Of a DNA stretch of 41,097 nt, positions 7,956-16,219 are shown in pieces. Under the pieces are notes generated by a model that saw only the letters and a program-made list of their open reading frames with translations, ran no database searches and was not told the DNA's origin. Numbering within the stretch: the first letter of the stretch is position 1; every line of letters starts with the position of its first letter. Source of the stretch: Clostridia bacterium (GTDB lineage Bacteria > Bacillota > Clostridia > Lachnospirales > Lachnospiraceae). A program made the position numbers and the translations under genes. The DNA lies in assembly GCA_910574475.1 (NCBI GenBank), contig CAJTAT010000011.1, positions 1-41,097 on the forward strand, written 5' to 3'.

Positions 7956-9341
7956 ATGAATCTTGAAAAACTTGAATTTGAAAAGCATATAGAGCAAATC
8001 TCCACTCTTTACAGAGAGAAGAAATATTCACAGCTTAAAAGCATTTTAGCAGACATTAATCCAACTGATATTGCTGTTCTTTTTGATGAATTTCCAAATG
8101 AACAGAGGATTTTGCTCTTCCGTCTTCTTCCTAAAGAAGAGGCGGCTGAAACATTCGTTGAGCTTGACGGTGAAACGCAGGAGGCTCTCATCCATGCTTT
8201 TTCAGATACAGAGCTTCGTGAGGTTATTGACGAGCTTTACCTTGATGATACAGTTGATATTATTGAGGAAATGCCTGCAACAATTGTAAAAAGAATACTC
8301 AGAAATACTGATGCACAGACACGAAAATCAATTAACACTCTTTTAAAGTATCCTGAGGACAGCGCAGGCTCAATTATGACCCCTGAGTTTGTTGATCTGA
8401 AAAAGGATAACACTGTTGAGGATGCCTTTAAAAGAATAAGACGTACAGGTGTTGATAAGGAAACAATTTATACTTGTTACGTTACTGACAGCTCAAGGCA
8501 TCTTATTGGTGTAACTACAGTAAAGGAACTTTTGTTACACGATTATGACGATAAGATTGAAGAGTTTATGGAAACAAATATAATTTTTGTAAACACGCAT
8601 GATGATAAAGAAATAGCGGCAAATTTCCTTGATAAGTATAACTTCCTTGCTCTTCCTGTTGTGGATATGGAAAACAGGCTTGTGGGTATCATTACAGTCG
8701 ATGATGCTATTGACGTATTGCAGGAAGAGAATACTGAGGATATCCAGAAGATGCACGCTATTCTGCCTAACGAGAAACCTTATCTCAAAACAGGCATTTT
8801 TGAAACATGGAAATCCAGAATTACGTGGCTTTTGTTTCTTATGATAAGTGCAACATTTACGAGTATGATTTTAAATGCTTTTGAGGACAAGCTTTCGGCA
8901 CTGATTGTACTGACCTCGTTTGTACCTATGCTTACGGGAACAAGCGGTAATTCGGGAGGTCAGGCGAGTGCCGTTATTATCCGTGCTCTTTCACTTAAAG
9001 AAATAAATTTTAAAGATATTTTTAAAGTGATATGGAAGGAATTCAGAGTAGGTGTTCTGTGCGGAATTACACTTGCCACTGTCAATTTTGTTAAAATATG
9101 GTTTGTTGACAGAACATTGCTCGGTATGAGTGCTATTACTATTCAGGTTGATCTTGTAATCAGTCTGACACTTATAATCGAAATTATATTTGCCAAAATG
9201 GTTGGATGCGTATTTCCTATTCTTGCAGAAAAAATGAAGCTTGACCCGGCTGTAATATCATCTCCGTTTATTACGACGGTTATGGATGCGCTTTCACTTT
9301 TAATTTATTTCTGGCTGGCAACAATGATACTTCATATATAA
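7956..9341 (+). CDS. mgtE: Magnesium transporter MgtE
   Basis: A 461-residue MgtE family Mg2+ channel. The N-terminal superhelical MgtE_N domain spans about residues 30-130 (LFDEFPNEQRILLFRLLPKEEAAETF), a CBS pair about 135-255 (SIMTPEFVDL, then ALPVVDMENRLVGIITVDDAIDVL), and the five-helix membrane domain 280-460 contains the conserved pore segment MLTGTSGNSGGQAS. CBS and N domains gate the channel by sensing cytoplasmic Mg2+. The start has a good ribosome site (AAAGGAG). It stands alone: no M-box-like leader or partner gene is evident in the 210 bp upstream. Confidence 0.95.
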   Translation: MNLEKLEFEKHIEQISTLYREKKYSQLKSILADINPTDIAVLFDEFPNEQRILLFRLLPKEEAAETFVELDGETQEALIHAFSDTELREVIDELYLDDTVDIIEEMPATIVKRILRNTDAQTRKSINTLLKYPEDSAGSIMTPEFVDLKKDNTVEDAFKRIRRTGVDKETIYTCYVTDSSRHLIGVTTVKELLLHDYDDKIEEFMETNIIFVNTHDDKEIAANFLDKYNFLALPVVDMENRLVGIITVDDAIDVLQEENTEDIQKMHAILPNEKPYLKTGIFETWKSRITWLLFLMISATFTSMILNAFEDKLSALIVLTSFVPMLTGTSGNSGGQASAVIIRALSLKEINFKDIFKVIWKEFRVGVLCGITLATVNFVKIWFVDRTLLGMSAITIQVDLVISLTLIIEIIFAKMVGCVFPILAEKMKLDPAVISSPFITTVMDALSLLIYFWLATMILHI

Positions 9342-9521
9342 AAAAGTAGTTTTTCAACACTGAAAGGGCGTATCGAATATAGAAAAAATTTCAGTTCATG
9401 TGTGGAAACTATATCATGTTGACTATATCAAAGGGTTGCGGCAATATGGTTGATGAGCAAATGAGGAATGGCGCAATCTTTGAAAACAGGATCGATAGTG
9501 GTGTTTTGAGGAGGCTAAGTT

Positions 9522-9935
9522 ATGATCAACATAATACCAGATGAGAATGATATGATTGCCTTGATTGGACAATCTTTATATGACGTATGGCAGAGGCTAT
9601 GCGCTGCGATTGACGAGAAATACGATATGGATCGCATATGGAACAGCGGTGGCAAGTCCTAGAACTATGAATACAAATATCGCAGAGGCGGAAAAACACT
9701 TTGCGCCCTATATGCAAGGGAAAACTGTATGGGCTTTATGGTAATCTTAGGCAAAGATGAACGAGCCAAATTTGAAGCGATAAGGGATACTCTTTCTAAT
9801 GCTGTTTGTAAGCAGTATGATGAGGCGAAAACCTATCATGACGGGAAATGGGTTATGTTTGAACCGACTAATACGGCTGATTTTGATGATTACATGAAAT
9901 TGTTGGCTATCAAAAGAAAACCGAACCGAAAATGA
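9522..9935 (+). pseudogene. DUF3788 gene with an in-frame TAG
   Basis: A 137-codon reading frame starting at an ATG after GAGGAGG, broken only by TAG at 9660-9662 (codon 47). The two halves join smoothly in frame: RIWNSGGKS, stop, NYEYKYRRGGKTLCALYAREN. The stop sits where the intact DUF3788 at 1072 has Trp (GWNIKYKKSGRSLCTLY), so a single TGG-to-TAG change explains it. The C-terminus (GKWVMFEPTN) also matches the family. Downstream of the stop the frame is undamaged, so the lesion is recent or a sequencing error. The 180 bp before it (9342-9521) hold no gene I can support. Confidence 0.75.
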
Positions 9936-9991
9936 CAAATTTCCGTTTTGTTGAGCCACGAAAATATATCTATAAGTGAGGAATTATCATT

Positions 9992-10456
9992 ATGAAATAT
10001 ACATGTACTGTGATTTCGGTGGTGGACATCAGTGCCGCAAGAAATTTTTATGAGGATTTGTTTGGATTAGAGGTGTTCCAGGATTATGGCAGAAACATTG
10101 CTTTTACCTGCGGCCTGGCATTGCAGCAGGATTTTGACTGGCTTGTAGATCTGCCAAAAGAAAAGATATTAAAGAAATCCAACAATGCGGAAATCGTCTT
10201 TGAGGAACAGGACTTTGACGGTTTTTTGAACAAGTTGAAAGAATACCCGGATATTGAATATCTGGGAGAAGTGATCGATCATAGCTGGGGCCAGCGGGTG
10301 ATTCGCTTTTACGATTTGGACGGACATATCATTGAGGTTGGCGAGGATATGAAAATGGTTATAAAGCGTTTTCTTGCTACCGGTATGACAATGGAAGAAG
10401 TTTCTGTGAAAATGGACGCTTCCGTGGAGGATTTGACAAAACTTCTGAATAGTTAA
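9992..10456 (+). CDS. VOC-family (glyoxalase/bleomycin-resistance fold) protein
   Basis: A 154-residue protein beginning with the first beta-alpha-beta unit of the vicinal oxygen chelate fold (TVISVVDISAARNFYEDLFGLEV) and ending the core with IRFYDLDGHIIEVGEDM, whose glutamate is a typical metal ligand. The last ~35 residues (FLATGMTMEEVSVKMDASVEDL) are an extra helical tail seen in some Firmicute members. It could be an isomerase, a dioxygenase-like enzyme or an antibiotic-binding protein; the fold does not decide. It has its own GAGG ribosome site and no obvious partner. Confidence 0.85.
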   Translation: MKYTCTVISVVDISAARNFYEDLFGLEVFQDYGRNIAFTCGLALQQDFDWLVDLPKEKILKKSNNAEIVFEEQDFDGFLNKLKEYPDIEYLGEVIDHSWGQRVIRFYDLDGHIIEVGEDMKMVIKRFLATGMTMEEVSVKMDASVEDLTKLLNS

Positions 10457-10507
10457 TGTACTGTGGACGGATAAACTAACCGGAATTTTATAGAAAGGAG
10501 CGATAAA

Positions 10508-11002
10508 ATGCAATCAAAAAAAATAACCAAAGGATTACTTATTGTATATCTGTTAGCATTAACATGGATTATAATATTTAAACTACAATTTTCTTTTAAA
10601 GATATAGATCACTTGAGAAGTGTGAATCTAATTCCTTTCCGAGGTTCTGTTATCGTCAACGGAACAATAAGTTTTGGTGAGATATATAATAATGTTTTTG
10701 CTTTTATTCCTTTCGGAATTTTGTTATGTGCATTGCAACAAGAGAAGCCTTTCCTTAAAAAGTTTATTCCAATATTTCTGACAAGTTTGTTTTTTGAAAC
10801 CGTACAATTTGTTTTTGCTATTGGGGCAAGTGATATTACTGACCTTTTAGCAAACACTTTGGGCGGAGTAATAGGCATGGGAGTCTTCTTCATTCTATCG
10901 AAAATATTTAAGGCAAAAGTAAATAAAGTTGTAAACATTTTTTCTTTAATAGGGGCTATCATTTTAGTGATGTTTATATGGCTTCTGCTTTTGTCAAATT
11001 GA
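10508..11002 (+). CDS. VanZ-like membrane protein
   Basis: A 164-residue VanZ family protein with four to five predicted membrane helices (LLIVYLLALTWIIIF; EIYNNVFAFIPFGILLCAL; FIPIFLTSLFFETVQF; DITDLLANTLGGVIGMGVFFIL). The NVxxFIPFG and ETxQ...SDxxDLxxNTxGGxxG signatures are those of VanZ, which gives low-level teicoplanin resistance in enterococci by an unclear mechanism. Orphan homologues are common in Firmicutes and are not by themselves evidence of resistance. The ATG follows AAAGGAG. Confidence 0.88.
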   Translation: MQSKKITKGLLIVYLLALTWIIIFKLQFSFKDIDHLRSVNLIPFRGSVIVNGTISFGEIYNNVFAFIPFGILLCALQQEKPFLKKFIPIFLTSLFFETVQFVFAIGASDITDLLANTLGGVIGMGVFFILSKIFKAKVNKVVNIFSLIGAIILVMFIWLLLLSN

Positions 11003-11032
11003 AAAACGATTCGGAGTTGTGGAGGTATAATA

Positions 11033-11416
11033 ATGGAATACAAAGTGGGTGATAAAAAACTTAATGCTTCAACTTTTCTCTCCTTTGTTAATCAAGTATG
11101 GCAAGGCGATTATGACATCGAAAGAACAAAGGAGGCATTATCTAAAACGCTGAATATAACCGCCTATGATGACAAAGTGCTGATAGGGTGTTTGCGTATT
11201 CTTTCAGATGGTTATTATTTTGGAACAATTACAGAGTTGCTTGTTCTTCCAGAATATCAAAAACAAGGAGTAGGAAGTAGACTTCTTCAACTTGCAAAGG
11301 ATAATACGCCTACTATGTTATATTTTGGTTCACAACCGGGAGTAGAGGGATTTTATGAAAAGAATGGCTGTCAGAAGGGTCTGCAATCCTACACAATAGA
11401 AAAGAAAAGACAATAG
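11033..11416 (+). CDS. GNAT-family N-acetyltransferase
   Basis: A 127-residue GNAT protein. Acetyl-CoA binding motif A is at about residues 66-86 (ELLVLPEYQKQGVGSRLLQLA, with the Q-x-x-G-x-G/S core), followed by the short GVEGFYEKNGCQKG motif. Small GNATs of this type acetylate amines on drugs, polyamines or proteins; the substrate cannot be predicted. The start follows GTGGAGG, and the gene follows vanZ by 30 bp, so the two may be co-transcribed. Confidence 0.88.
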   Translation: MEYKVGDKKLNASTFLSFVNQVWQGDYDIERTKEALSKTLNITAYDDKVLIGCLRILSDGYYFGTITELLVLPEYQKQGVGSRLLQLAKDNTPTMLYFGSQPGVEGFYEKNGCQKGLQSYTIEKKRQ

Positions 11417-11482
11417 CTAAATTCCAGCTTGTCGAGACTTTGAACAGATCCGAAAAATATAATTTGAAGGGAGAAAGATTTA

Positions 11483-11899
11483 ATGAAAGAATTTAGTCAA
11501 GAAGCAGAACTGGTCATGATTGAGCGTTTCGGGAAAGATACGATTATATCATTAGCAACAATAGAAAATGCAACGCCTTATGTGCGATATGTAAATGCCT
11601 ATTACGAAGATGGTGCATTTTATATCATTACTCATGCCCTCTCAAATAAAATAAAACATATAAAAGATAACCATGTTGTTGCAATCGCCGGCGAGTGGTT
11701 TACAGCACATGGGAATAGCGTCAGTTTGGGTTATTTTGGGAAAAAAGAAAACTGTGTGATTGCTGAAAAGCTGAAAAAAGTCTTTGCTGAATGGATTGAT
11801 AACGGTCATACCGATTTTAACGATGAAAACACTATCATTCTGCGTGTGGAATTAACAGATGGCCTGTTGCTCTCGCATGGTACAAGATATGAGTTTTAA
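11483..11899 (+). CDS. Pyridoxamine 5'-phosphate oxidase-like flavin-binding protein
   Basis: A 138-residue split-barrel protein of the PPOX-like superfamily. TIISLATIENATPYVRYVNAYYEDGAFYIIT is the typical first three strands, and the SNKIKHIKDNHVVAIAGEW segment is the usual lysine/phosphate-contact region. Members bind FMN or F420 and act as small reductases or oxidases; no substrate can be named. It has its own ribosome site (GAAGGGAG). The upstream 66 bp share a pattern with the spacer before the VOC gene. Confidence 0.85.
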   Translation: MKEFSQEAELVMIERFGKDTIISLATIENATPYVRYVNAYYEDGAFYIITHALSNKIKHIKDNHVVAIAGEWFTAHGNSVSLGYFGKKENCVIAEKLKKVFAEWIDNGHTDFNDENTIILRVELTDGLLLSHGTRYEF

Positions 11900-11983
11900 G
11901 TTTTCAAATTTTCTACTTTGCTATGTCAAGCATTATCAGAGCTTGTCTTGAATATTTGCAGGCAGGCTGTTTAAGGAGGTTCC

Positions 11984-12535
11984 ATGAAAGGATTTAATCG
12001 ACCAAACCAATTATTTTCCCTCTGCGGTTTGAATTGCGGGCTTTGCCCCATGTTTTTGAATAAAAACTGTCCTGGTTGCGGCGGCGGTGAAGGGAATCAG
12101 TCCTGTAAAATTGCAAGATGCAGTTTGGAGCATGACGGAGTTGAATACTGTTTTCAATGCAGTGAATACCCCTGTGAGAAATACGATCATATTGATGATT
12201 TCGATTCCTTTATTACACATCGAAATCGAAGATCCGATATGGAAAAGGCCAAACGCCTTGGAATAGACGCTTATAATGCAGAGCAGGCGGTGAAAGCCAA
12301 CATTTTGGAGGTTTTATTATCCAATTATAATGATGGCCGCAAAAAGACACTCTTTTGCGTAGCCGTCAACCTGCTGGAACTGCAAGAACTGCAAACAGTA
12401 CTTAAAGAAATTTACCGTAAACCTGATATGGAAACACTGACGCTCAAAGAAAAAAGCGCTTTTGTTGCTGGATTACTGCAGGATGCAGCGGCAACGAAAA
12501 ATATTGACTTAAAGCTACACAAGAAAAAGAGATAA
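11984..12535 (+). CDS. DUF3795 cysteine-rich protein
   Basis: A 183-residue DUF3795 protein. The N-terminal ~65 residues hold many cysteines in pairs (LCGLNCGLCPMFLNKNCPGCGG; CKIARC; YCFQCSEYPCEKY), spaced to bind zinc or an Fe-S cluster. The remainder is helical. The family has no established function. The ATG follows AAGGAGG. It is followed by 120 bp containing the promoter of the MerR gene. Confidence 0.82.
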   Translation: MKGFNRPNQLFSLCGLNCGLCPMFLNKNCPGCGGGEGNQSCKIARCSLEHDGVEYCFQCSEYPCEKYDHIDDFDSFITHRNRRSDMEKAKRLGIDAYNAEQAVKANILEVLLSNYNDGRKKTLFCVAVNLLELQELQTVLKEIYRKPDMETLTLKEKSAFVAGLLQDAAATKNIDLKLHKKKR

Positions 12536-12607
12536 TGTATTTGAAAAAGCGCCATATCATTATCAGTTAGCCAAAATAAATCTATATTACTTAAAGCGAA
12601 TTTCTGT

Positions 12608-12635
12608 TTGAAGTATCAAAAACTATGGATATAAT
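12608..12635 (+). promoter_or_regulatory. Promoter of the MerR-type gene
   Basis: TTGAAG (12608-12613), 16-bp spacer, TATAAT (12630-12635), ending 20 bp before the start codon of the MerR regulator, with the ribosome site GGTGGTG between. No palindrome is seen here, so the regulator may not control its own transcription at this site. Confidence 0.6.
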
Positions 12636-12655
12636 GATAGATAGGTGGTGATAAA

Positions 12656-13468
12656 ATGTTTAGAATAGGTGAATTTTCAAAGCTGGCACAGGTATCTATT
12701 CGTATGCTTCGCTACTATGACGAGGTAGGACTTCTGACACCGGCAGAGGTTGACAAGTGGACGGGACACCGACTGTATTCAGTAAAGCAAATACCGCGTC
12801 TAAATAAGATTCTGTATCTGCGGGACAGTGGACTGAATGTTTCGGAAATTGCGCTTGCCCTGACGATGGACGAGCAATCCCTTCTTGCACAGCTCGACAA
12901 AAAGCGCATAGAGATAGAAAATGCAATACAGGCCGAACGAGAAAAACTGCGGAAGATTGAACTTACAAAAAGTGAAATACAGGGTGGTAAAGGAGAACTG
13001 CACTATAATATATCCGTTAAGTCAATCCCGGCGTATCAGGTGCTATCCTTGCGGAAAATTGTACCGAATTACTATTCCGAGGGCGACTTATGGAAAGAAC
13101 TTTCTACTTTTACAGAAGTGCAAAAAATCGAAGTAATGGGCAATACACTTTCCATTTATCACGATACAGAATTTCGAGAGACAGATGTTGATATTGAGCT
13201 ATGCGCTCCGGTAAAGAAAATGAGAAAGGCAAAAGAGCCATTTTGTTTCCACATGACAGAACCAGTCCCGTATATGGCTTGCACAATGGTCTATGGCGAT
13301 TTTGCAAATATAAAAGGCGCCTACCTTGCCTTTGCCGAATGGTTGCAGACAAACAGCGAATACAAAATGTCTAACCCGATGCGTCAGATCGTGCATAGGG
13401 GCCCGTGGAATGAGAATAACCCTGAAAAATATTTGATTGAGCTTCAAATACCGCTGGAACACGCATGA
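12656..13468 (+). CDS. MerR-family regulator with GyrI-like effector domain
   Basis: A 270-residue activator. Residues 1-70 are the MerR winged helix (FRIGEFSKLAQVSIRMLRYYDEVGLLTP, then HRLYSVKQIPRLNKI). Residues about 75-105 form the dimer coiled coil (LLAQLDKKRIEIENAIQAER), and about 115-270 the GyrI-like ligand domain (PAYQVLSLRKIVPNYY; FHMTEPVPYMACTMVYGDF; YLIELQIPL). This is the BmrR/TipA-like design that senses hydrophobic molecules. A terminator follows, then a promoter with the unusual 19-bp spacer that MerR proteins need, in front of trmO. The regulator therefore probably acts on that promoter. Confidence 0.9.
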   Translation: MFRIGEFSKLAQVSIRMLRYYDEVGLLTPAEVDKWTGHRLYSVKQIPRLNKILYLRDSGLNVSEIALALTMDEQSLLAQLDKKRIEIENAIQAEREKLRKIELTKSEIQGGKGELHYNISVKSIPAYQVLSLRKIVPNYYSEGDLWKELSTFTEVQKIEVMGNTLSIYHDTEFRETDVDIELCAPVKKMRKAKEPFCFHMTEPVPYMACTMVYGDFANIKGAYLAFAEWLQTNSEYKMSNPMRQIVHRGPWNENNPEKYLIELQIPLEHA

Positions 13469-13482
13469 TTGTACAGGCTTTG

Positions 13483-13513
13483 AAATGTCCTGCTAAAAAT
13501 GCAGGGCATTTTT
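13483..13513 (+). terminator. Rho-independent terminator after merR-type gene
   Basis: Stem AAATGTCCTGC / GCAGGGCATTT with one T-G wobble, a 7-nt loop, then a short T run. It separates the regulator transcript from the regulated promoter that follows. Confidence 0.75.
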
Positions 13514-13524
13514 AATTTTCCCTA

Positions 13525-13555
13525 TTGCACCTCACATGATGTGAGGTCTTATACT
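13525..13555 (+). promoter_or_regulatory. MerR-type promoter: 19-bp spacer with palindrome
   Basis: TTGCAC at 13525-13530 and TATACT at 13550-13555, separated by exactly 19 bp. A perfect palindrome ACCTCACAT-G-ATGTGAGGT (13529-13547) occupies the spacer. A normal sigma-A spacer is 17 bp; 19 bp with a spacer palindrome is the hallmark of promoters that MerR-family activators untwist. The cognate regulator should be the MerR/GyrI protein encoded immediately upstream, and the controlled gene is trmO. Confidence 0.85.
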
Positions 13556-13586
13556 GGTTTTACCAACAAAAGCAAGGAGGAAAAAT

Positions 13587-14060
13587 ATGACCTATCAATT
13601 AAAAGCCATTGGCAAAGTAAAAAATGATGAAAACGGCACATTTATTCAGCTAGAGCCGGAGTATATTCCCGGACTGCAGGCCTTAGAGGGCTTCAGCCAC
13701 ATCAATGTCCTTTGGTGGTTCAGCGATTGCGACAACAACGCAGACCGGGATGAATTACAGACAGAACAGCCCTATAAAGGCGCACCCGAAGTCATGGGTG
13801 TATTTGCGACACGATCTCCTGCGCGTCCGAACCCTATTGCATTAACAGCGTCCGAAATTATTAACATTGATTTCACCAACGGCATGATTCGTGTTACATT
13901 CATTGACGCAAATGACAATACGCCCGTACTTGACATCAAGCCGTACACTCCGAGTTTTGACAGAGTTGAAACGCCCGGTGTTCCCGCATGGTGCAGCGAA
14001 TGGCCGAAAAGCACAGAAGCGTCCGGCTATTTTGATTGGGGACAGGTGTTCAAATTTTAA
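13587..14060 (+). CDS. trmO: TrmO-type tRNA methyltransferase (TsaA/YaeB family)
   Basis: A 157-residue TsaA-domain beta-barrel protein. The SAM-binding signature VFATRSPARPNPIALT (about 72-87) and the LEGFSHINVLWWF and LDIKPYTPSFD segments are characteristic. In E. coli, TrmO N6-methylates the threonylcarbamoyl group of t6A37 in tRNA-Thr. This protein is shorter than E. coli TrmO, which has an extra C-terminal domain, as is usual in Firmicutes, and may act on another substrate. It lies behind a MerR-regulated promoter and just ahead of a GNAT gene (13 bp gap), so it is an inducible gene here rather than plain housekeeping. Confidence 0.85.
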   Translation: MTYQLKAIGKVKNDENGTFIQLEPEYIPGLQALEGFSHINVLWWFSDCDNNADRDELQTEQPYKGAPEVMGVFATRSPARPNPIALTASEIINIDFTNGMIRVTFIDANDNTPVLDIKPYTPSFDRVETPGVPAWCSEWPKSTEASGYFDWGQVFKF

Positions 14061-14073
14061 GAGGGGGTGGCTT

Positions 14074-14649
14074 ATGAAATTACAGGATTATGCGCAGAAT
14101 AAGCCTGTTCTTGAAACGGAACAACTTATCCTGCGCCCTCTGCGAAAAGAAGATGTTTCAGATTTGAAAGAATGGTTGGGTGACAGTTCCATTTATCAGT
14201 ATTGTGGAAAACGCCCGGGGAAAAGTGACTTAAACCCGGAATTGCTTTTTCAAAAGCCGGAGAAACCCACAAAAAGTTTTCATTGGGGTATTGTTCACAA
14301 ACAAGATTATAAAGTCATCGGGGATATGTGGGTGTATCTCATTGAAAATGACCGCATGGCAAAAGTAGCATTTCGCCTTTCTCCTGCCTATCAAGGCAAC
14401 CGACTTATGACAGAAGCACTGGCGAGAGTAGCTATCTTCTGCTTTGAAGAAACAGAATTGCAGCGTCTTTGGGCTGATGTTCATGTACAAAATATTGCAT
14501 CGTATAAAACTTTGGAAAAAGCAGGCTTCAAGCGTGAGGGACTTATCCGTGAGGGTAAAATGGTAAACACATACTGCGATTACTATTTGTACGGTATGAC
14601 TAAAGCTGATTATATTGAAATCACCGATAAGGGGGCTACCCCTTTATGA
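14074..14649 (+). CDS. GNAT-family N-acetyltransferase (RimJ/RimL-like)
   Basis: A 191-residue acetyltransferase of the RimJ/RimL subgroup: LETEQLILRPLRKEDVSDLKEWL at the start, the acetyl-CoA loop YQGNRLMTEALARVAIF, and the diagnostic NIASYKTLEKAGFKREG near the end. The ATG at 14074 follows GAGGGGGTGG; a longer open frame begins upstream but overlaps trmO out of frame and is not coding. It follows trmO by 13 bp and is probably induced with it. A small hairpin (AAGGGG-GCTA-CCCCTT) spans the stop codon. Confidence 0.87.
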   Translation: MKLQDYAQNKPVLETEQLILRPLRKEDVSDLKEWLGDSSIYQYCGKRPGKSDLNPELLFQKPEKPTKSFHWGIVHKQDYKVIGDMWVYLIENDRMAKVAFRLSPAYQGNRLMTEALARVAIFCFEETELQRLWADVHVQNIASYKTLEKAGFKREGLIREGKMVNTYCDYYLYGMTKADYIEITDKGATPL

Positions 14650-14782
14650 GCACTGTGAACGCTTTTTCCGAAAGAACTAAATCCATATAGCCCCAATCTG
14701 CTGAACGACGGCAAAAGAAAAATCATACGCTTGATGAGCGTCGGTTTATATCGGACAAGTCCTAAATTGGCAAGGAGAAAAA

Positions 14783-15844
14783 ATGGAACGTCAAAACAAT
14801 GATAGAAACTATAGCAAAAGGAACCGACAGAAATCAAGGACGCGAAAAAAGATTCGTTACGGTTCCGTGTGTGATGCTCTCTGCCTACTTATAGCAGTTG
14901 CCATCTTTGGTGCCGTGGATTTGCTAAAAGGCAGTGGAAACCCTCCCCATCCGATAACAAGGCTGGAAACGGCAACAAAGGTTTTTTCCAAGAGGATCGC
15001 AGTCAGAAGGAAACAATTTCTTCTGCTCCTGCCCCCGCCGGTTCCGTTGATTCAATTTCTGCGGATGTTGTAGCGAAAAATGTCGTTGTAATGAATGCGG
15101 ATGCCAATACCTTGCTGTATCAAAAAAAACAGCACAGATAAAATTGCGCTCGCCAGCACAGCTAAACTGATTACGGCATTGACGGTACTTGACTACTGTC
15201 CCACAGATGATGAAATGACTGTAGGCACTGAAATAGAGCAGATGCATGAGGACTCGTCCAGAGCATGGCTCAACCAAGGCGATATCCTGACAACAAGGCA
15301 GCTCCTGGTCGCCCTTCTGCTCCCCTCCGGCAATGACACCGCTTATACACTGGCGGTCAATGCTGGGAAGAAAATTGCTGGAGACAGTAATCTGACAAAT
15401 GCGCAGTCCATTGATACATTTATGGGCAAGGTAAATGAAAAGACCCGGATGCTTGGTCTTGAAAACTCAAACTTTTTAGTCCCGGATGGGCATGACACCG
15501 AAGGACAGTACACAACGGCCTACGATCTTGTCATCATTGTGAAAGCGTGTTTGGATGACCCCTACATTTCGGAAATTGTTTCAAGCTACACATCCTACCC
15601 CAAATGGGTCGGTGGCAGAGAGGTTACATACAATAATTCCAACGAGCCGCTCAATCCCAACAGCCAATATTATTACCCCGAAGTCATTGGTCTAAAGACA
15701 GAAGCCAGCACTTTGGCGGGTAACTGCTTAGTTTCTGCAGCAGTCATTAATGGGGAAACTTATATTTGTGTAATGATGGGCTCCACAGCGGATGACAGAG
15801 TTACTGATAGCATTACAATTTATGATAAAATCAAAGCTCATTAA
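14783..15844 (+). pseudogene. D-alanyl-D-alanine carboxypeptidase, two frameshifts
   Basis: Read across three frames this is a DacA/PBP5-like serine peptidase. An N-terminal membrane anchor (LCLLIAVAIFGAVDLL) is followed by a one-base shift near 14940-14953 (in an ACCCTCCCC run). A second shift falls in an eight-A run at 15122-15129; removing one A joins LLYQ to KNSTDKIALASTAKL. The SxxK (STAK) and SxN (SGN) active-site motifs are present. The third motif reads KTE where KTG is expected (VIGLKTEAST). The last 249 codons are open, but without anchor and start they cannot make a normal enzyme. The ATG follows AAGGAG. Confidence 0.8.
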
Positions 15845-15993
15845 TTTTTCATGTCTTTTGTGTGCTCAATAGAAAATCCAGCAAAAAGTTATGAAGCCAT
15901 ATACATAGATCTTTTCTTAAGAAGCGAGCACACCGAATTAAAATAGGTAATCTTAATAACGCAAGGCAAGCCCATAAAAATGACTTTGTTCTT

Positions 15994-16044
15994 GCCAAGA
16001 GAGGGTCAGTCTGCCTTGTACGGATTGGCCCTCTCCTGGCTTTT
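15994..16044 (+). terminator. Strong hairpin/attenuator upstream of the transposon genes
   Basis: GCCA-A-GAGAGGG (15994-16005) pairs with CCCTCTC-C-TGGC (16029-16040), a 12-position stem with one A-C mismatch and a loop of about 23 nt, followed by TTTT. It looks like a rho-independent terminator or leader attenuator. It stands alone in the 290-bp gap between the carboxypeptidase pseudogene and the sigma-factor gene, directly before a mini-ORF with a ribosome site. Confidence 0.6.
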
Positions 16045-16058
16045 GTGGAGGTAAGAGT

Positions 16059-16073
16059 ATGCGCAGACATTAA
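16059..16073 (+). other. Four-codon mini-ORF with a strong ribosome site
   Basis: GTGGAGG is followed at good spacing by ATG CGC AGA CAT TAA (M-R-R-H). It lies 15 bp after the 15994-16044 hairpin and is not followed by a gene in frame. It could be a leader peptide of an attenuation system whose structural gene has been lost, or the stub of a deleted gene. Nothing else is visible between 16074 and the sigma-factor gene. Confidence 0.35.
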
Positions 16074-16219
16074 TCGAAAATCCTATACAATCCTGCCCCA
16101 AGAAGAAATTTTATATTTTTTCAGAAAACTTTCCGGTTTTGCACCCTGAGATGTGTTCTGGTTATGTGAGGAGGCGAAAAAAACCAACCAGCTCAATTCT
16201 GCAAAAGGAGGGATGTGTC

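Noticed and set aside
13891..14073. N-terminal extension of the GNAT gene to 13891
   Set aside because: The extra 61 codons overlap trmO in another frame; the ATG at 14074 has a ribosome site and begins the family's conserved start.
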